In this document: positions 7,209 to 15,267 of the stretch, in pieces
Layout of the letters: each line of letters starts with the position of its first letter
Position numbering within the stretch: the stretch's first letter is position 1
Source: an uncultured Acetatifactor sp.
GTDB taxonomy: Bacteria; Bacillota; Clostridia; Lachnospirales; Lachnospiraceae
Direction: 5' to 3'
DNA length: 57,290 bases
NCBI GenBank assembly: GCA_910585615.1
Contig: CAJUFO010000023.1
Coordinates: 1-57,290, forward strand
The notes under the pieces: generated by a model
Databases searched by the model: none
What the model saw: the letters and a program-made list of their open reading frames with translations, nothing else
What the model was told of the DNA's origin: nothing
Position numbers and translations under genes: made by a program

Positions 7209-9566
7209 TTATTCTTTCCAGGCCGCTTCAAGCTTGCGCTCCGCGTCCTCGACATTTTCATAACCGTACATCTTTACGCTTAATTCCATTATATCGCGTG
7301 TCAGGTTCTTCCCGGATCTGGCATAGCCCACCACATATCTGCCATACAGTTCCAGCATCTTGTCCGAATAGGTTCCCAGCTCGCCCCGCAGATAGGTCTC
7401 ATAGGAGGTGTCCTCGCTGTTGTCCTCATAGGTGTGTATCCTTCTGGCATTGCCCGCGAGCTCCGGATACTCCTCCGAGAACCTCTCCATCCAGCCCACC
7501 TGGAAGAGGACGATCTGCTCGATGATATCCTTCTTGTCCTGGCTCAGCTCCGGGAAATAGGACTTGATCTCCTCATATTTTTCCGGCGCGGTGCTCTCCA
7601 TCATCCTTCCATATTTTTCCTCTATCAGGTTATGCCCTCTGCCATATTCCCTGTGGAAGTCATAGAGGTACTGTATCAGCATGGGCTTGCTCCAGGTCAG
7701 GTACTGGCTCTTGCGCATGATGGAAAAGGTGGCCCAGTCATTCTGGCAACTGGCCCTGCCTCCTTCGTTCTTCACCTTATCGAAAGCTTCGAACTCCAGC
7801 GTGGCAATCTCCTCCACCAGCTCCTCCTTCTCTTTCACCGCCAGGGAGGCCTTGTACACCAGCTCCTGGCTGTGGGCATCCAGATAACTTTCCGTATCGC
7901 TGATGAATCCCGCGCGGTACAGCTCTGCCGCGAAATAGGATGCCACCCGTTCCAGCTTTTCCTCAATGGTGTCCTCCTCCTGGGCGTTCTTCATGACGCC
8001 GCTTCCCGCCAGCCTGGAGGAAACATCCTGCAGCATATCTCCCATCTCCCTGCCCTGCTCCAGCTGCGACAGGCTCCGGTACAGCCATTTATCATGGGGC
8101 GGATATTTCCCCTCGATATAATGCTGCAGCTTCATAGCTTCCCTGATGCCGTCCCACACCATCATCTGGGCAGTAAGGATATCCCCTCTGCCCAGCATCC
8201 GGAGATAGTTGTACTGGGCCGTCTGAGAGAATCTGGCCGCGCTCTCCGCCAGCTTCACATAGCGAACGTTTTCCGGATATCCCTGTTTCAGTTTCTCGCG
8301 GAATTCCGTGAACACCCCTTCGTCGTCCCGGAACACTTCTCCGTTCACCGCGGCTGCCAGCCCTGCATCGCTTACGCTGTGCCAATCGATTTTCTCATAG
8401 GCATCCGCATCCACCAGCCCCTTGTAGAATTCTGATATCCGGACGACGCCCCGTCTCTTCCGGCCATTGACATGGGCTGCCCGCTTATAGCCGCCAAATT
8501 CCGTCGGAAGGCTCTCATAAGCCTGCTGCAGCGCCTCCCCGATTTCCTCATAGGTCTCATCTGTCACCCACATACAGAAGTCGGGGCCCCAGTCATGATC
8601 CCTGGATGCCGTGTCGTCATAGCCAAAGCAGTCGGACCCCCTTCCGGCCAGGCCCACCGCGATTCTCCCGGCATATTCGGGAAACCGTTCCTCTATCATC
8701 TGCCTGCCGCAGCTTTCATAATATTCCCTTGCCAGCACAAGGCCTGTCCCCTGCTCCTCTTTCACCAATGCCCTCTCGCAGGCAGCCGCATTCTCCTGCA
8801 GCCTATGATAGTACTCATTTCTGCCCAGATTCCTTTCCACTGCCTCCATGCCCTGCCTGTAATACTGCAGCGCTTTTTTGAAATCCTTGCCATGATAGCT
8901 GTAGGCCCCAAGCGTGGCAAGGGCAGCCGCATAGTGGCTGTCCGCCACATGTTCCTGCCGGAATATCTCGACGGATTTCTGGGCGTACCCGCATGCTTCT
9001 TCCCCCTGGCCCAGCTGCATGCAGGTGCTGGCCAGATTGGCATAGGTCACCGCCATCTCGTAGGCGACGCCCCTCCCCGACACGATAGCCAGGGCCTCCA
9101 GAAGCTTCTCCTTTGCGGTGGCATAATCTCCCATCTCCTGGTAGAGCAGCGCGATATTGTTCCTTAAGCCTGCCATGAGCATGCTGTCCGGCTCCAGCTG
9201 GCTGTCATATATCTCCTGCACCTGCGCATAATAATCCTTCGATTCCTGAAGCCTGCCGCAGGCCCGGTAAGCAGTGGCCACATTCAGCAATGTGGTCGCA
9301 TAGGGAACAGTGCCCTCCAGCCCCATATCCTTCGCATGGCCGATGGCCTCAGCGGCTGTCTGAAAGACCCTGTCATTCTGACTGGTCTCACGGTAATAGC
9401 CCAGCAGCTCGTTCAGCATCTGCAGTCGGGCGCCATCGTCCCCGAGGCTTATGGCCTCCTCGATAGAGCGCAGCATCAGCTGCTCCGCTTCCTCTCCCCT
9501 GTTCTCCTCATAAAGCGCATCCACCTGCGCTAAAATCCGATCCGTATCTAATTGTCCATTTTCCAT
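7209..9566 (-). CDS. TPR - DUF4037 nucleotidyltransferase-like - DUF4125 fusion
   Basis: A 785-residue cytoplasmic protein. Residues 1 to about 265 are tetratricopeptide-like helices (TTLLNVATAYRACGR, NIALLYQEMGDY, ANLASTCMQLGQ). A DUF4037 domain follows, with the nucleotidyltransferase-like motif RGSDCFGYDD-SRDHDWG (about 309-327), where the spaced acidic residues are expected to bind metal. The C-terminal part (about 590-785) matches DUF4125, with WSKPMLIQYLYDFHREYGRGHNLIEEKY and FQVGWMERFSEEYP. ATG 9566 is preferred to 9590 because GGAGGGAG lies between them. A strong promoter is upstream. No operon partner is apparent. The substrate of the transferase domain (nucleotide, antibiotic or RNA) is not known. 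Confidence 0.8.
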   Translation of the reverse strand: MENGQLDTDRILAQVDALYEENRGEEAEQLMLRSIEEAISLGDDGARLQMLNELLGYYRETSQNDRVFQTAAEAIGHAKDMGLEGTVPYATTLLNVATAYRACGRLQESKDYYAQVQEIYDSQLEPDSMLMAGLRNNIALLYQEMGDYATAKEKLLEALAIVSGRGVAYEMAVTYANLASTCMQLGQGEEACGYAQKSVEIFRQEHVADSHYAAALATLGAYSYHGKDFKKALQYYRQGMEAVERNLGRNEYYHRLQENAAACERALVKEEQGTGLVLAREYYESCGRQMIEERFPEYAGRIAVGLAGRGSDCFGYDDTASRDHDWGPDFCMWVTDETYEEIGEALQQAYESLPTEFGGYKRAAHVNGRKRRGVVRISEFYKGLVDADAYEKIDWHSVSDAGLAAAVNGEVFRDDEGVFTEFREKLKQGYPENVRYVKLAESAARFSQTAQYNYLRMLGRGDILTAQMMVWDGIREAMKLQHYIEGKYPPHDKWLYRSLSQLEQGREMGDMLQDVSSRLAGSGVMKNAQEEDTIEEKLERVASYFAAELYRAGFISDTESYLDAHSQELVYKASLAVKEKEELVEEIATLEFEAFDKVKNEGGRASCQNDWATFSIMRKSQYLTWSKPMLIQYLYDFHREYGRGHNLIEEKYGRMMESTAPEKYEEIKSYFPELSQDKKDIIEQIVLFQVGWMERFSEEYPELAGNARRIHTYEDNSEDTSYETYLRGELGTYSDKMLELYGRYVVGYARSGKNLTRDIMELSVKMYGYENVEDAERKLEAAWKE

Positions 9567-9619
9567 CCGCTTTTTCTCCCTCCAAACCATAAATCTGCTG
9601 AATAGTGTGTGCCGCTTCC

Positions 9620-9649
9620 ATCATACTCTCTTACACAAATTCCTGTCAA
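9620..9649 (-). promoter_or_regulatory. promoter of the TPR-DUF4037-DUF4125 gene
   Basis: On the minus strand TTGACA (9644-9649), an 18-bp spacer and TATGAT (9620-9625) lie about 54 bases before ATG 9566. Confidence 0.65.
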
Positions 9650-9671
9650 TCGGTGTCCTCTTCCTTCCATA

Positions 9672-10232
9672 TTATGTACTGCCATCTACATGCCTTTTCC
9701 TCCCCGTCAGTGCCGAGACGATTGCAATAGCGATGCAGCCGCTCCCGATTCCGCTGAGCACCCCGAAAAGCACATCCGTAGGATAATGCACGCCCAGATA
9801 CAGCCTGGATATTCCTATCAGGCCTGCCAGCGCCAATGCCGGGATTCCCAGACGCTTAGGCAGCCTGCGGTACAGCACCCACGCCGCCGCAAAGGAACTC
9901 CCCGTATGCCCGGAGGGAAAGGAATAGTCCCTTGGTTTCCCGATCAGCGGGACCAGCCCCTCTATGGTGTCATAAGGCCTGATTCTCCCCACCATATTTT
10001 TCAGGAGTATATTATTGATCAGCAGAGACACCAGCAGGGCAACCGCGCACATCAATGCTGTCTTCCGGGTCTTTCCTGAAGCCGCCATGCCCAGCGACAT
10101 GAGAATCCAGACGACAGCGCCGTTCCCCAGCACCGTAATCGCCATAAAGACAGGGGTCAGCACAGGATTCCTGATTGTGTCCTGGATAAAAAGCAGTGTG
10201 CCGGCATCCAGCCTCGTAATCCACTCCATCAT
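9672..10232 (-). CDS. PAP2-family membrane phosphatase
   Basis: An integral membrane phosphatase with several hydrophobic segments and all three PAP2 signatures: KNMVGRIRP, PSGHTGS and SRLYLGVHYPTD. Length (186 residues) fits bacterial undecaprenyl-diphosphatase/BcrC-like or lipid phosphate phosphatases. Tandem ATGs at 10232 and 10229 follow GGGGAG, so either may start translation. A lipid-carrier recycling or phosphatidylglycerol-phosphate phosphatase role is plausible; the substrate cannot be read from sequence. Confidence 0.85.
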   Translation of the reverse strand: MMEWITRLDAGTLLFIQDTIRNPVLTPVFMAITVLGNGAVVWILMSLGMAASGKTRKTALMCAVALLVSLLINNILLKNMVGRIRPYDTIEGLVPLIGKPRDYSFPSGHTGSSFAAAWVLYRRLPKRLGIPALALAGLIGISRLYLGVHYPTDVLFGVLSGIGSGCIAIAIVSALTGRKRHVDGST

Positions 10233-10414
10233 CTTCTCCCCTTTCCTGACAACCCAAACTCATGCCGCAGCTTACCTGTCTCCCATTGCAAGATACCCCT
10301 GCCTGTCACAGCAACAAAACAGATAAAGCAAAACGGCTCCATATACGCCAATCCTTTTATCACGCATATGATGCCGCTTTTGCCGCACAGCTTTGGTCTG
10401 TTCTTATATATGAT

Positions 10415-10645
10415 TTATTTCTTGAAAAGGCCTTTCAGCGCATCCACGGAATCTGAAATCTTGTCGCCGGTGAGATTCGCCTTCACGCCCTTGACCACCT
10501 GTTCAATGACATCATCCGGCAGATCCACGCCCAAAACGCTCTCCAGCGCCTTTACCGGATCCTTCTGGAACTGTTCCTGAAGCTTTTGGTCCTTTGTGAT
10601 CTTCTCCACCGCTTTTGTAATCTGTTCTTTTACGTCCATTTTCAT
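10415..10645 (-). CDS. small acidic/basic helical protein of unknown function
   Basis: A 76-residue protein, MKMDVKEQITKAVEKI at the start, with a central segment KDPVKALESVLGVDLPDDVI and a Lys-rich tail LKGLFKK. GAGG precedes the start. The DP-x-KALE-x-VLGVDLPD pattern resembles Nif11-type leader peptides in general style, but no cleavage motif or modification enzyme is adjacent, so I do not call it a precursor. It is transcribed away from the redox operon, which follows on the same strand further upstream. Confidence 0.65.
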   Translation of the reverse strand: MKMDVKEQITKAVEKITKDQKLQEQFQKDPVKALESVLGVDLPDDVIEQVVKGVKANLTGDKISDSVDALKGLFKK

Positions 10646-10698
10646 TTCCTCGCTTTTTTGTTTATGGGTTTATGGATTTTGGATCCCCTCTACCACCA

Positions 10699-11556
10699 TT
10701 ATATATGCTTGCGGTCGGATTGTAAAGGAAAAGGTGAAAAATGCACGCATCCCTCCGGGCAGACAGCCGCGCATTTCCCACAACGGATACACTCCGGGGA
10801 ACGGGAGATCTCCTCCGGGGCCAAATCCACCGGACAGGCCCTCTGGCACGCCTTGCAGGAAGTGCAGCGCTCCCTCTCCCAGCGCACCTGCACCAGGCTG
10901 AAGCGGTTGAACCACCCGTAGATGGCCCCCAAAGGGCAGAGATACTGGCAGAACGGACGATATACCTTCACCGACAGCAGCAAAAGGATCAGCAATATGC
11001 CCAGCTTCCAGAAAAAGAGCCCTCCTGCCTGGCCGCGCAGCGCCTCATTGGAAGCCATCAGGGGCAAGGCGCCGAACAGGGTGCCGGAGGGGCATAGGTA
11101 CTTGCAGAAAGCCGGCACCTTGGCGAAGCCGCCGAACAGGAACAGGGAGCCCATGCCCACCAGGCAGGCCAGCACCACATATCTGCCGTATTTCAGGATA
11201 TGGTGGAACGGCAGCCTCTTCCTTTTGCGCAGCACAGGGATTTTGTGCAGGAGATCCTGCACCAGCCCAAAGGGGCACAGCCATCCGCAGATGAACCGCC
11301 CAAAGATGCTGCCGAAGACGAAGAAAAAGCCCAACATGGCGAACGGGACCTGGAACCCCCGCCTGTTCAGCAGAGCCTGCAGCGCCCCCAACGGGCAGGA
11401 GGCCACCGCCCCGGGGCAGGAATAGCAGTTCAGCCCCGGAACACACGCGTACTTCAGCTTCCCCTGATAGATTTTGCCATGCAGATAGCCATAGGCATAC
11501 CCATTCGTAAAAATAGTAAAAATTATTTGGACAATCGTTCTAATCCGTCTCATCAT
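10699..11556 (-). CDS. 4Fe-4S polyferredoxin membrane protein (NapH/CcoG-like)
   Basis: A 285-residue membrane iron-sulfur protein with about five hydrophobic segments. Conserved Cys-Pro pairs lie near membrane edges (CPGAVASCPLGAL, GWLCPFGLVQD, CKYLCPSGTLFG, CQYLCPLGAIYG). Two C-terminal ferredoxin clusters follow: CTSCKACQRACP and CIRCGKCAAVCP. Such proteins pass electrons across the membrane. It is the last gene of a three-gene operon with the CXXC protein two bases upstream and the TlpA lipoprotein first. The operon's likely role is to feed electrons to an extracytoplasmic thiol-disulfide enzyme; the redox partner is an inference. Confidence 0.85.
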   Translation of the reverse strand: MMRRIRTIVQIIFTIFTNGYAYGYLHGKIYQGKLKYACVPGLNCYSCPGAVASCPLGALQALLNRRGFQVPFAMLGFFFVFGSIFGRFICGWLCPFGLVQDLLHKIPVLRKRKRLPFHHILKYGRYVVLACLVGMGSLFLFGGFAKVPAFCKYLCPSGTLFGALPLMASNEALRGQAGGLFFWKLGILLILLLLSVKVYRPFCQYLCPLGAIYGWFNRFSLVQVRWERERCTSCKACQRACPVDLAPEEISRSPECIRCGKCAAVCPEGCVHFSPFPLQSDRKHI

Positions 11557-11557
11557 C

Positions 11558-11761
11558 CTATCCTATCCCGATACATTCCATACAGATCATCACAGCCTTC
11601 TGCCAAATCGCGGAAAGCTCCCCCCGCGCAGCGCCGATACCGAAAAACACCGCGCCGGCCAACAGGCCAAAGATCCATCCATGACCGCCACGCTTCTCCC
11701 GGCCTCTGCCCACGGCCTCTGTATGCATGCCGCTCCCACGGCCCTGCCTGCCCTTATCCAT
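11558..11761 (-). CDS. CD1871A-type CXXC motif small membrane protein
   Basis: A 67-residue protein with a basic Gly-rich N-terminus, one membrane segment (IFGLLAGAVFFGIGAA) and the family hallmark near the C-terminus, LQKA-type helix then ICMECIGIG (here WQKAVMICMECIGIG). The CMEC motif is the predicted redox-active pair. GGAG lies seven bases before ATG 11761. The gene ends two bases before the polyferredoxin start, so the two are tightly coupled. The small family is known from Clostridia, often with TlpA-like and 4Fe-4S proteins. Confidence 0.8.
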   Translation of the reverse strand: MDKGRQGRGSGMHTEAVGRGREKRGGHGWIFGLLAGAVFFGIGAARGELSAIWQKAVMICMECIGIG

Positions 11762-11852
11762 GCCTTCTCCTTTCGCTTCTGCCGCCCGGCCACGGCCCTC
11801 TGCCTAATCCAGAGCCCTCCGGCATTCCCGGTTCCTGTAGCCCTCTCCGCCT

Positions 11853-12515
11853 TTATAGGTCTTCCAGCAGCCCGTCTATCAGCTTCCTCCAGCTGTCCTT
11901 GTCCCTGGCCCCCACTACCGTGTCCAGCACCTTACCCTCCCCATCGATGAAAAAGGTGGTTGGCACGGCTGTCACATCTGTCAGGAGGGCGTTATACAGC
12001 GAGACATTGACCAACAGATGAGGATAGTCCGCCCCTGTCATCTCTATCAGGCTCTTCGCCTCTTCCACTGCCCTCTCGACCTTTTCGGCGTCCATTCCCT
12101 TCGTGGCCTCCGGCACGTCGCTGATGACACCAATCAGCTGGAAGTCGCCCGCTTCGTATTCCCCGGCCAGCTCTCCCAGTTCCGGCATCTCGATGAGGCA
12201 GGGATTACAGTAAGTGGCCCACACATTGATCATGGTAAGCCTGGATTGGCCGAAGATATCGGAGGTGACCGCATTCCCCTCTATATCCTGTCCCTCAAAG
12301 GCCACAGCGTCCTCCTGGGCCTCTTCCTCCGAGACCTGTGGCCCGGGCTCCTGGTCTTGCGCCTGATAGGAGCTGCCATCAGGGCTCTCCCCTCCACCAG
12401 CCCCATCCCCTCCGTTTCCGGCACAGCCGCTTAGAACTCCTGCCAGGAAAAATGCGGAGAGCACACAGGCCGCATATTTGTTTTTTGGTATGGTTTTCTT
12501 TTTTCTGTAAATCAT
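11853..12515 (-). CDS. TlpA-like thiol-disulfide lipoprotein
   Basis: An extracytoplasmic thioredoxin-fold protein of 220 residues. A basic N-terminus and hydrophobic segment lead to the lipobox LSGC (Cys31). A Gly/Ser/Glu-rich linker follows, then the thioredoxin/AhpC-TSA domain with the active-site pair C103-NP-C106 (NVWATYCNPC). The cis-Pro loop is VTAVPTTFFIDGEG. It heads the operon with the CXXC membrane protein and the polyferredoxin. A strong promoter is upstream. The likely role is reduction of exported protein disulfides or redox sensing at the membrane. Confidence 0.9.
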   Translation of the reverse strand: MIYRKKKTIPKNKYAACVLSAFFLAGVLSGCAGNGGDGAGGGESPDGSSYQAQDQEPGPQVSEEEAQEDAVAFEGQDIEGNAVTSDIFGQSRLTMINVWATYCNPCLIEMPELGELAGEYEAGDFQLIGVISDVPEATKGMDAEKVERAVEEAKSLIEMTGADYPHLLVNVSLYNALLTDVTAVPTTFFIDGEGKVLDTVVGARDKDSWRKLIDGLLEDL

Positions 12516-12590
12516 ATCTCACCTCAAGCAAAATTTCTCAGGGAGCCACAGAGAAGGAACCGCACGGCGAACCCTGTCGTCACAAGTTTC

Positions 12591-12619
12591 ATTATAGCCC
12601 GAAAGCCGCTTTAAGTCAA
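12591..12619 (-). promoter_or_regulatory. promoter of the tlpA-like operon
   Basis: On the minus strand TTGACT (12614-12619), a 17-bp spacer and TATAAT (12591-12596) form a near-perfect sigma-A promoter about 76 bases before ATG 12515. Confidence 0.75.
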
Positions 12620-12781
12620 TGCGCCGATGGCCAGCAGATTATCCTTTCCTATCCCTTTCCTATCCCGCGACAGCCCTTCCTGTAGTATAGCATGGGGCGC
12701 TGCATTTGAGAACCTTAAATTTCTTTGCCTGGGAAAATACGGGCATGGCCGTTACTGTTCACTCGGTGCCGCCGCGAGGTG

Positions 12782-12918
12782 TTTTCATGCGTATTTTGCA
12801 TGAAAATCCCGAGACAGCATGCGCCAAAATGAGCTCTTTTGCTCACTTCAGGAGAATAGAATTCTGCCTTTGAATTCTATTGTATGTGTGTTACGGCAAA
12901 GCCGTGAACTGTAACACA
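12782..12918. repeat. cluster of short perfect hairpins in a gene-free stretch
   Basis: The gene-free stretch 12620-13222 contains three successive stems: TTTTCATGC/GCATGAAAA (about 12782-12810), AATAGAATTC/GAATTCTATT (about 12854-12880) and TGTGTTAC/GTAACACA (about 12886-12918). No ORF with coding character spans them. They could be a structured RNA, a repeat element or stacked terminators. Confidence 0.4.
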
Positions 12919-12997
12919 TGGCCTGACGACAATCGCGCTGGAGATGGAATGGGGCAGCGCGGCCGGCATCCTAGTCGTTCTGGAAATCCAGACAGAA

Positions 12998-13095
12998 TCA
13001 AATACCCCGCTGCAGAGCAGCGGGGTATTTGACCCTCGCGGCATTCGCCAACTGGCCGTGCAAGCACGGCCGCTTGACTCATTGCTCGCGGGAAT
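12998..13095 (+). repeat. dispersed palindromic repeat A, copy 2
   Basis: It opens with a perfect hairpin (TCAAATACCCCGCTGC paired with GCAGCGGGGTATTTGA, 12998-13032). An imperfect palindrome centred on GGCCGTGC-AA-GCACGGCC follows, flanked by CTCGCGGCATTCGCC and GGC/GACTCATTGCTCGCGGG. Near-identical sequence occurs at 50.7 kb and, shortened, at 5.85 kb. Confidence 0.7.
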
Positions 13096-13222
13096 AAATG
13101 CAGATTGCTGGCGAAAGCTGGCAGAGATTTTCCCCGGGCAACGGGCAATACTATTCCTGAAGCCATAGAGCCTGCGACACAGATTCATAGATTATAGAAC
13201 AGAAAGGAATGGTCATATATTT

Positions 13223-13528
13223 ATGGAAGATAGAGCAAACGACACGAAATTTACCGCCGCTCTGGCGAAGAACACCCTGGACGAGATTCCTCAGCCCAAA
13301 TCCGATGCCAGGGAAATCGTGGGCCTCGTAAAGCACAGCGGCAGGATCGACGGCTATCAGCTCTCCGACGGCTCTACCGTCAGCAAGGAGGAGGGCGTGC
13401 AGATGGCGAAATCCGGCCATATCAAGGGCGTGGGCGTGGCCCACAGGGGCGACACGGAATACCTGAAATCGGTTCCCGACAGCTCCGAGGGCAACAATCT
13501 AGGGAGCCTGCCCTCCGTCTCTGGCTGA
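13223..13528 (+). CDS. DUF3892 domain protein
   Basis: A 101-residue cytoplasmic protein. The segment from REIVGLVKHSGRIDGYQLSDG to KSGHIKGVGVAHRGDTEYL matches the short DUF3892 family of Firmicutes. It has no membrane segment or catalytic motif. AAAGGA lies upstream of ATG 13223. It stands alone between the repeat-rich stretch on the left and a strong palindromic terminator on the right. Molecular function is unknown. Confidence 0.75.
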   Translation: MEDRANDTKFTAALAKNTLDEIPQPKSDAREIVGLVKHSGRIDGYQLSDGSTVSKEEGVQMAKSGHIKGVGVAHRGDTEYLKSVPDSSEGNNLGSLPSVSG

Positions 13529-13597
13529 TTGAACGGCCGCTGTCCCGGAATCATGTAAAATCGGTTTTTCATGTGACGTAACACTATATTCAGAAAA

Positions 13598-13660
13598 CGG
13601 AAAGCCGTACCGGAAAGGGTTGCAGGCGCTGCCCTCCGGTACGGCTTCCTTCTATTTTAT
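13598..13660 (+). terminator. hairpin terminator after the DUF3892 gene
   Basis: GGAAAGCCGTACCGGA (about 13599-13614) pairs with TCCGGTACGGCTTCC (13635-13649), followed by a T-rich tract (TTCTATTTTAT). It lies 70 bases past the DUF3892 stop. Confidence 0.65.
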
Positions 13661-13693
13661 ACTGCTTAACGATTTCACTTGCAATGAAACCAG

Positions 13694-13756
13694 ACTGCAT
13701 AACGCTGACTGGTTCAATCGCATGATTGCATTAGGCAGTATTCAGCGTTATGCAGT
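13694..13756. repeat. 15-bp perfect inverted repeat with internal hairpins
   Basis: ACTGCATAACGCTGA (13694-13708) and TCAGCGTTATGCAGT (13742-13756) flank 33 bases, which contain a small stem CAATC/GATTG. A further stem, TTTCA/TGAAA, lies just outside on the left. The arms overlap the end of a minus-strand ORF. It may be a cruciform-type mobile repeat or a terminator for the GNAT operon. Confidence 0.55.
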
Positions 13757-13943
13757 ATAGCTTCCTCTCCCGGCTATGGAATCCGGTACACGAATCCCCC
13801 AGCGGCCCGTGGTCTTCGGGAACCGCCAGCGCCCCTGACCTGACCGCCAGGCTTCCGATCAGCCCCACCGTGTGGAACAGCAGCACATTCGCCACCGCCG
13901 GCTCCGGAATCTGCCCCATACTCTCCGGGGCATGCACACGCAA
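13731..13943 (-). pseudogene. possible gene fragment of unknown family
   Basis: Past the GNAT stop, the minus-strand frame from about 13985 (no start) or ATG 13943 encodes MRVHAPESMGQIPEPAVAN, LLFHTVGLIGSLAVRSGALAVP and EDHGPLGDSC. Third codon positions are G/C-rich as in real genes here. The last residues come from the 15-bp inverted repeat. The open frame has no ribosome binding site and I do not recognise the family. It is best seen as the surviving piece of a gene cut by the repeat, but chance coding cannot be excluded. Confidence 0.3.
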
Positions 13944-13991
13944 AGTACCGGATTCGGCGCGGCGCTTAATGGGAAAATGGTAAATCTCTTT

Positions 13992-14522
13992 CTACAGCCC
14001 GCACTCCAACTGGCAGTCGTAAGGCTCCTCTTCCACATGCCCCTGGTGGTACACTTCCGCCTCCACGCAGCCCATGGCCTTGTAGAAGGCCTGGCTCTCC
14101 ACGGCGGAGTGGGCGGAGATGTAGAGCTTGCGCCCGCCCCTCTCCCTGGCCCAGCCCTTCGCCGCCAGGAACAGCGCCCGGCCCACTCCCTGACCCCGCA
14201 TGTCCTGGGACACATGGATGCTGGACAGATCCAGATAGCCCTGCTCTCCCCCGAACAGCGCCGCCTCCACCGAGGCAAAGCCCTTCAAGGCGCCGTCCCG
14301 AAAAGCAGCGTACACGAAGCCGCCAGTGGCCAGAGTATTTTGCAGGCATGCCACCAGCTTCCGGTAATCCTCCTCCGTCCAGTCGTCCACGAAGGGATCG
14401 TCCCTTATGACCCACTCCCCGTCTACCCGCCGCCAGCATTTTCCTACCTCCTGGCGACGGATGAACTGCCCGAACAGTTCCCGGCAGATTTCCTTTTCTT
14501 CCAGTCTGCGATATTCTATCAT
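13992..14522 (-). CDS. GNAT-family N-acetyltransferase
   Basis: A 176-residue acetyl-CoA-dependent transferase. The core motif A is SSIHVSQDMRGQGVGRALF (the RGQGVG loop binds the pyrophosphate of CoA). It is followed by GGRKLYISAHSAVESQAFYKAMGC, typical of motif B. AAAGGA lies nine bases before ATG 14522. It is the third gene of a leftward cluster DUF1062 - methyltransferase - GNAT, with a 52-base gap from the methyltransferase. Substrate unknown; the grouping of a methyltransferase with an acetyltransferase suggests small-molecule or protein modification or detoxification. Confidence 0.85.
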   Translation of the reverse strand: MIEYRRLEEKEICRELFGQFIRRQEVGKCWRRVDGEWVIRDDPFVDDWTEEDYRKLVACLQNTLATGGFVYAAFRDGALKGFASVEAALFGGEQGYLDLSSIHVSQDMRGQGVGRALFLAAKGWARERGGRKLYISAHSAVESQAFYKAMGCVEAEVYHQGHVEEEPYDCQLECGL

Positions 14523-14574
14523 AACTGCAATTTTCCTTTCTCCGCAAATCGCGCGGTCCCTTTCCTCTCCCGGC

Positions 14575-15267
14575 TCATTTCACCGCCCGGATCATGGGCG
14601 TATGGCTGTCGCTGGAATACCCCAGGCATTCCACGCCGGCGAAGCCTGCCTCCTGCAGAAGGCCCATCTCATGCTCTAATGTCAGGGGCGTGTCGAAATG
14701 GACGAACACATCCGCCCCGATTCCGCTCTTCTCCCGCCTGCGGGCGTATTCCGCGAAAAGGTATGCCTCCATCTCCTCCGACTCCGCTATGTAATCCGCC
14801 TCCAGGTAACAGCCGCCGGGCCTCAGGGCCTGATACAGCTTCCGGAATAAGATTATTTTGTCTTCCATCTTGAAGTGGTGCAGGGTCTCAAAGGATACCG
14901 CCGCGTCGAAGCAGCTTTCCCCGAAGGGCACCTGAAAATAGTCCCCCTGAATCAATCGGATGTCCCTGTCCCTGTGCTTGGCTTTCAGACGCTCCAGCAT
15001 AGCGGGCTCCAGGTCGATGCCCGTGACACTGATGTCCGGGCGGAGCCGGAATATCTCGTCCAGCTCCAGCCCGGTGCCGCAGCCTATGTCCAGGAGGTTT
15101 CGCGCCTCCCCGGGAATCAGCCGGGCCATCCACTGATAGCTGTCCCGCCAGACAGCCATGTGCTCCTCGTATCCGCTGACGCGCCTCGCAAAGAAGCTCC
15201 CCATCTCCTCCAGAGGCTCATCCGCCGTGTCGGCCAGCCATTTTTTTATGTCTTCAAATTCGCTCAT
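14575..15267 (-). CDS. class I SAM-dependent methyltransferase
   Basis: A 230-residue methyltransferase with motif I LLDIGCGTGLELDEI, the acidic loop VTGIDLEPAML, IRLIQGDYFQVPF and the post-motif FDAAVSFETLHHF. The ATG at 15267 overlaps the TGA of the DUF1062 frame (ATGA), so it was translationally coupled to that gene. The MITE in DUF1062 now stops upstream translation 244 bases earlier, so coupling is probably lost or depends on the downstream part. Substrate unknown. Confidence 0.88.
   Translation of the reverse strand: MSEFEDIKKWLADTADEPLEEMGSFFARRVSGYEEHMAVWRDSYQWMARLIPGEARNLLDIGCGTGLELDEIFRLRPDISVTGIDLEPAMLERLKAKHRDRDIRLIQGDYFQVPFGESCFDAAVSFETLHHFKMEDKIILFRKLYQALRPGGCYLEADYIAESEEMEAYLFAEYARRREKSGIGADVFVHFDTPLTLEHEMGLLQEAGFAGVECLGYSSDSHTPMIRAVK

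Noticed and set aside
10415..10645. Nif11-type RiPP precursor
   Set aside because: No Gly-Gly-like cleavage site, Cys-rich core or modification enzyme is adjacent, so it is kept as a small protein of unknown function.
13680..13760. tRNA-like folding with GGTTCAATC
   Set aside because: No acceptor stem, anticodon arm or CCA-type end could be placed; the long inverted repeat accounts for the pairing.
13872..14873. 333-codon plus-strand ORF
   Set aside because: It is antisense to the GNAT and methyltransferase genes, which have clear motifs and ribosome binding sites; long antisense frames are expected at this GC content.
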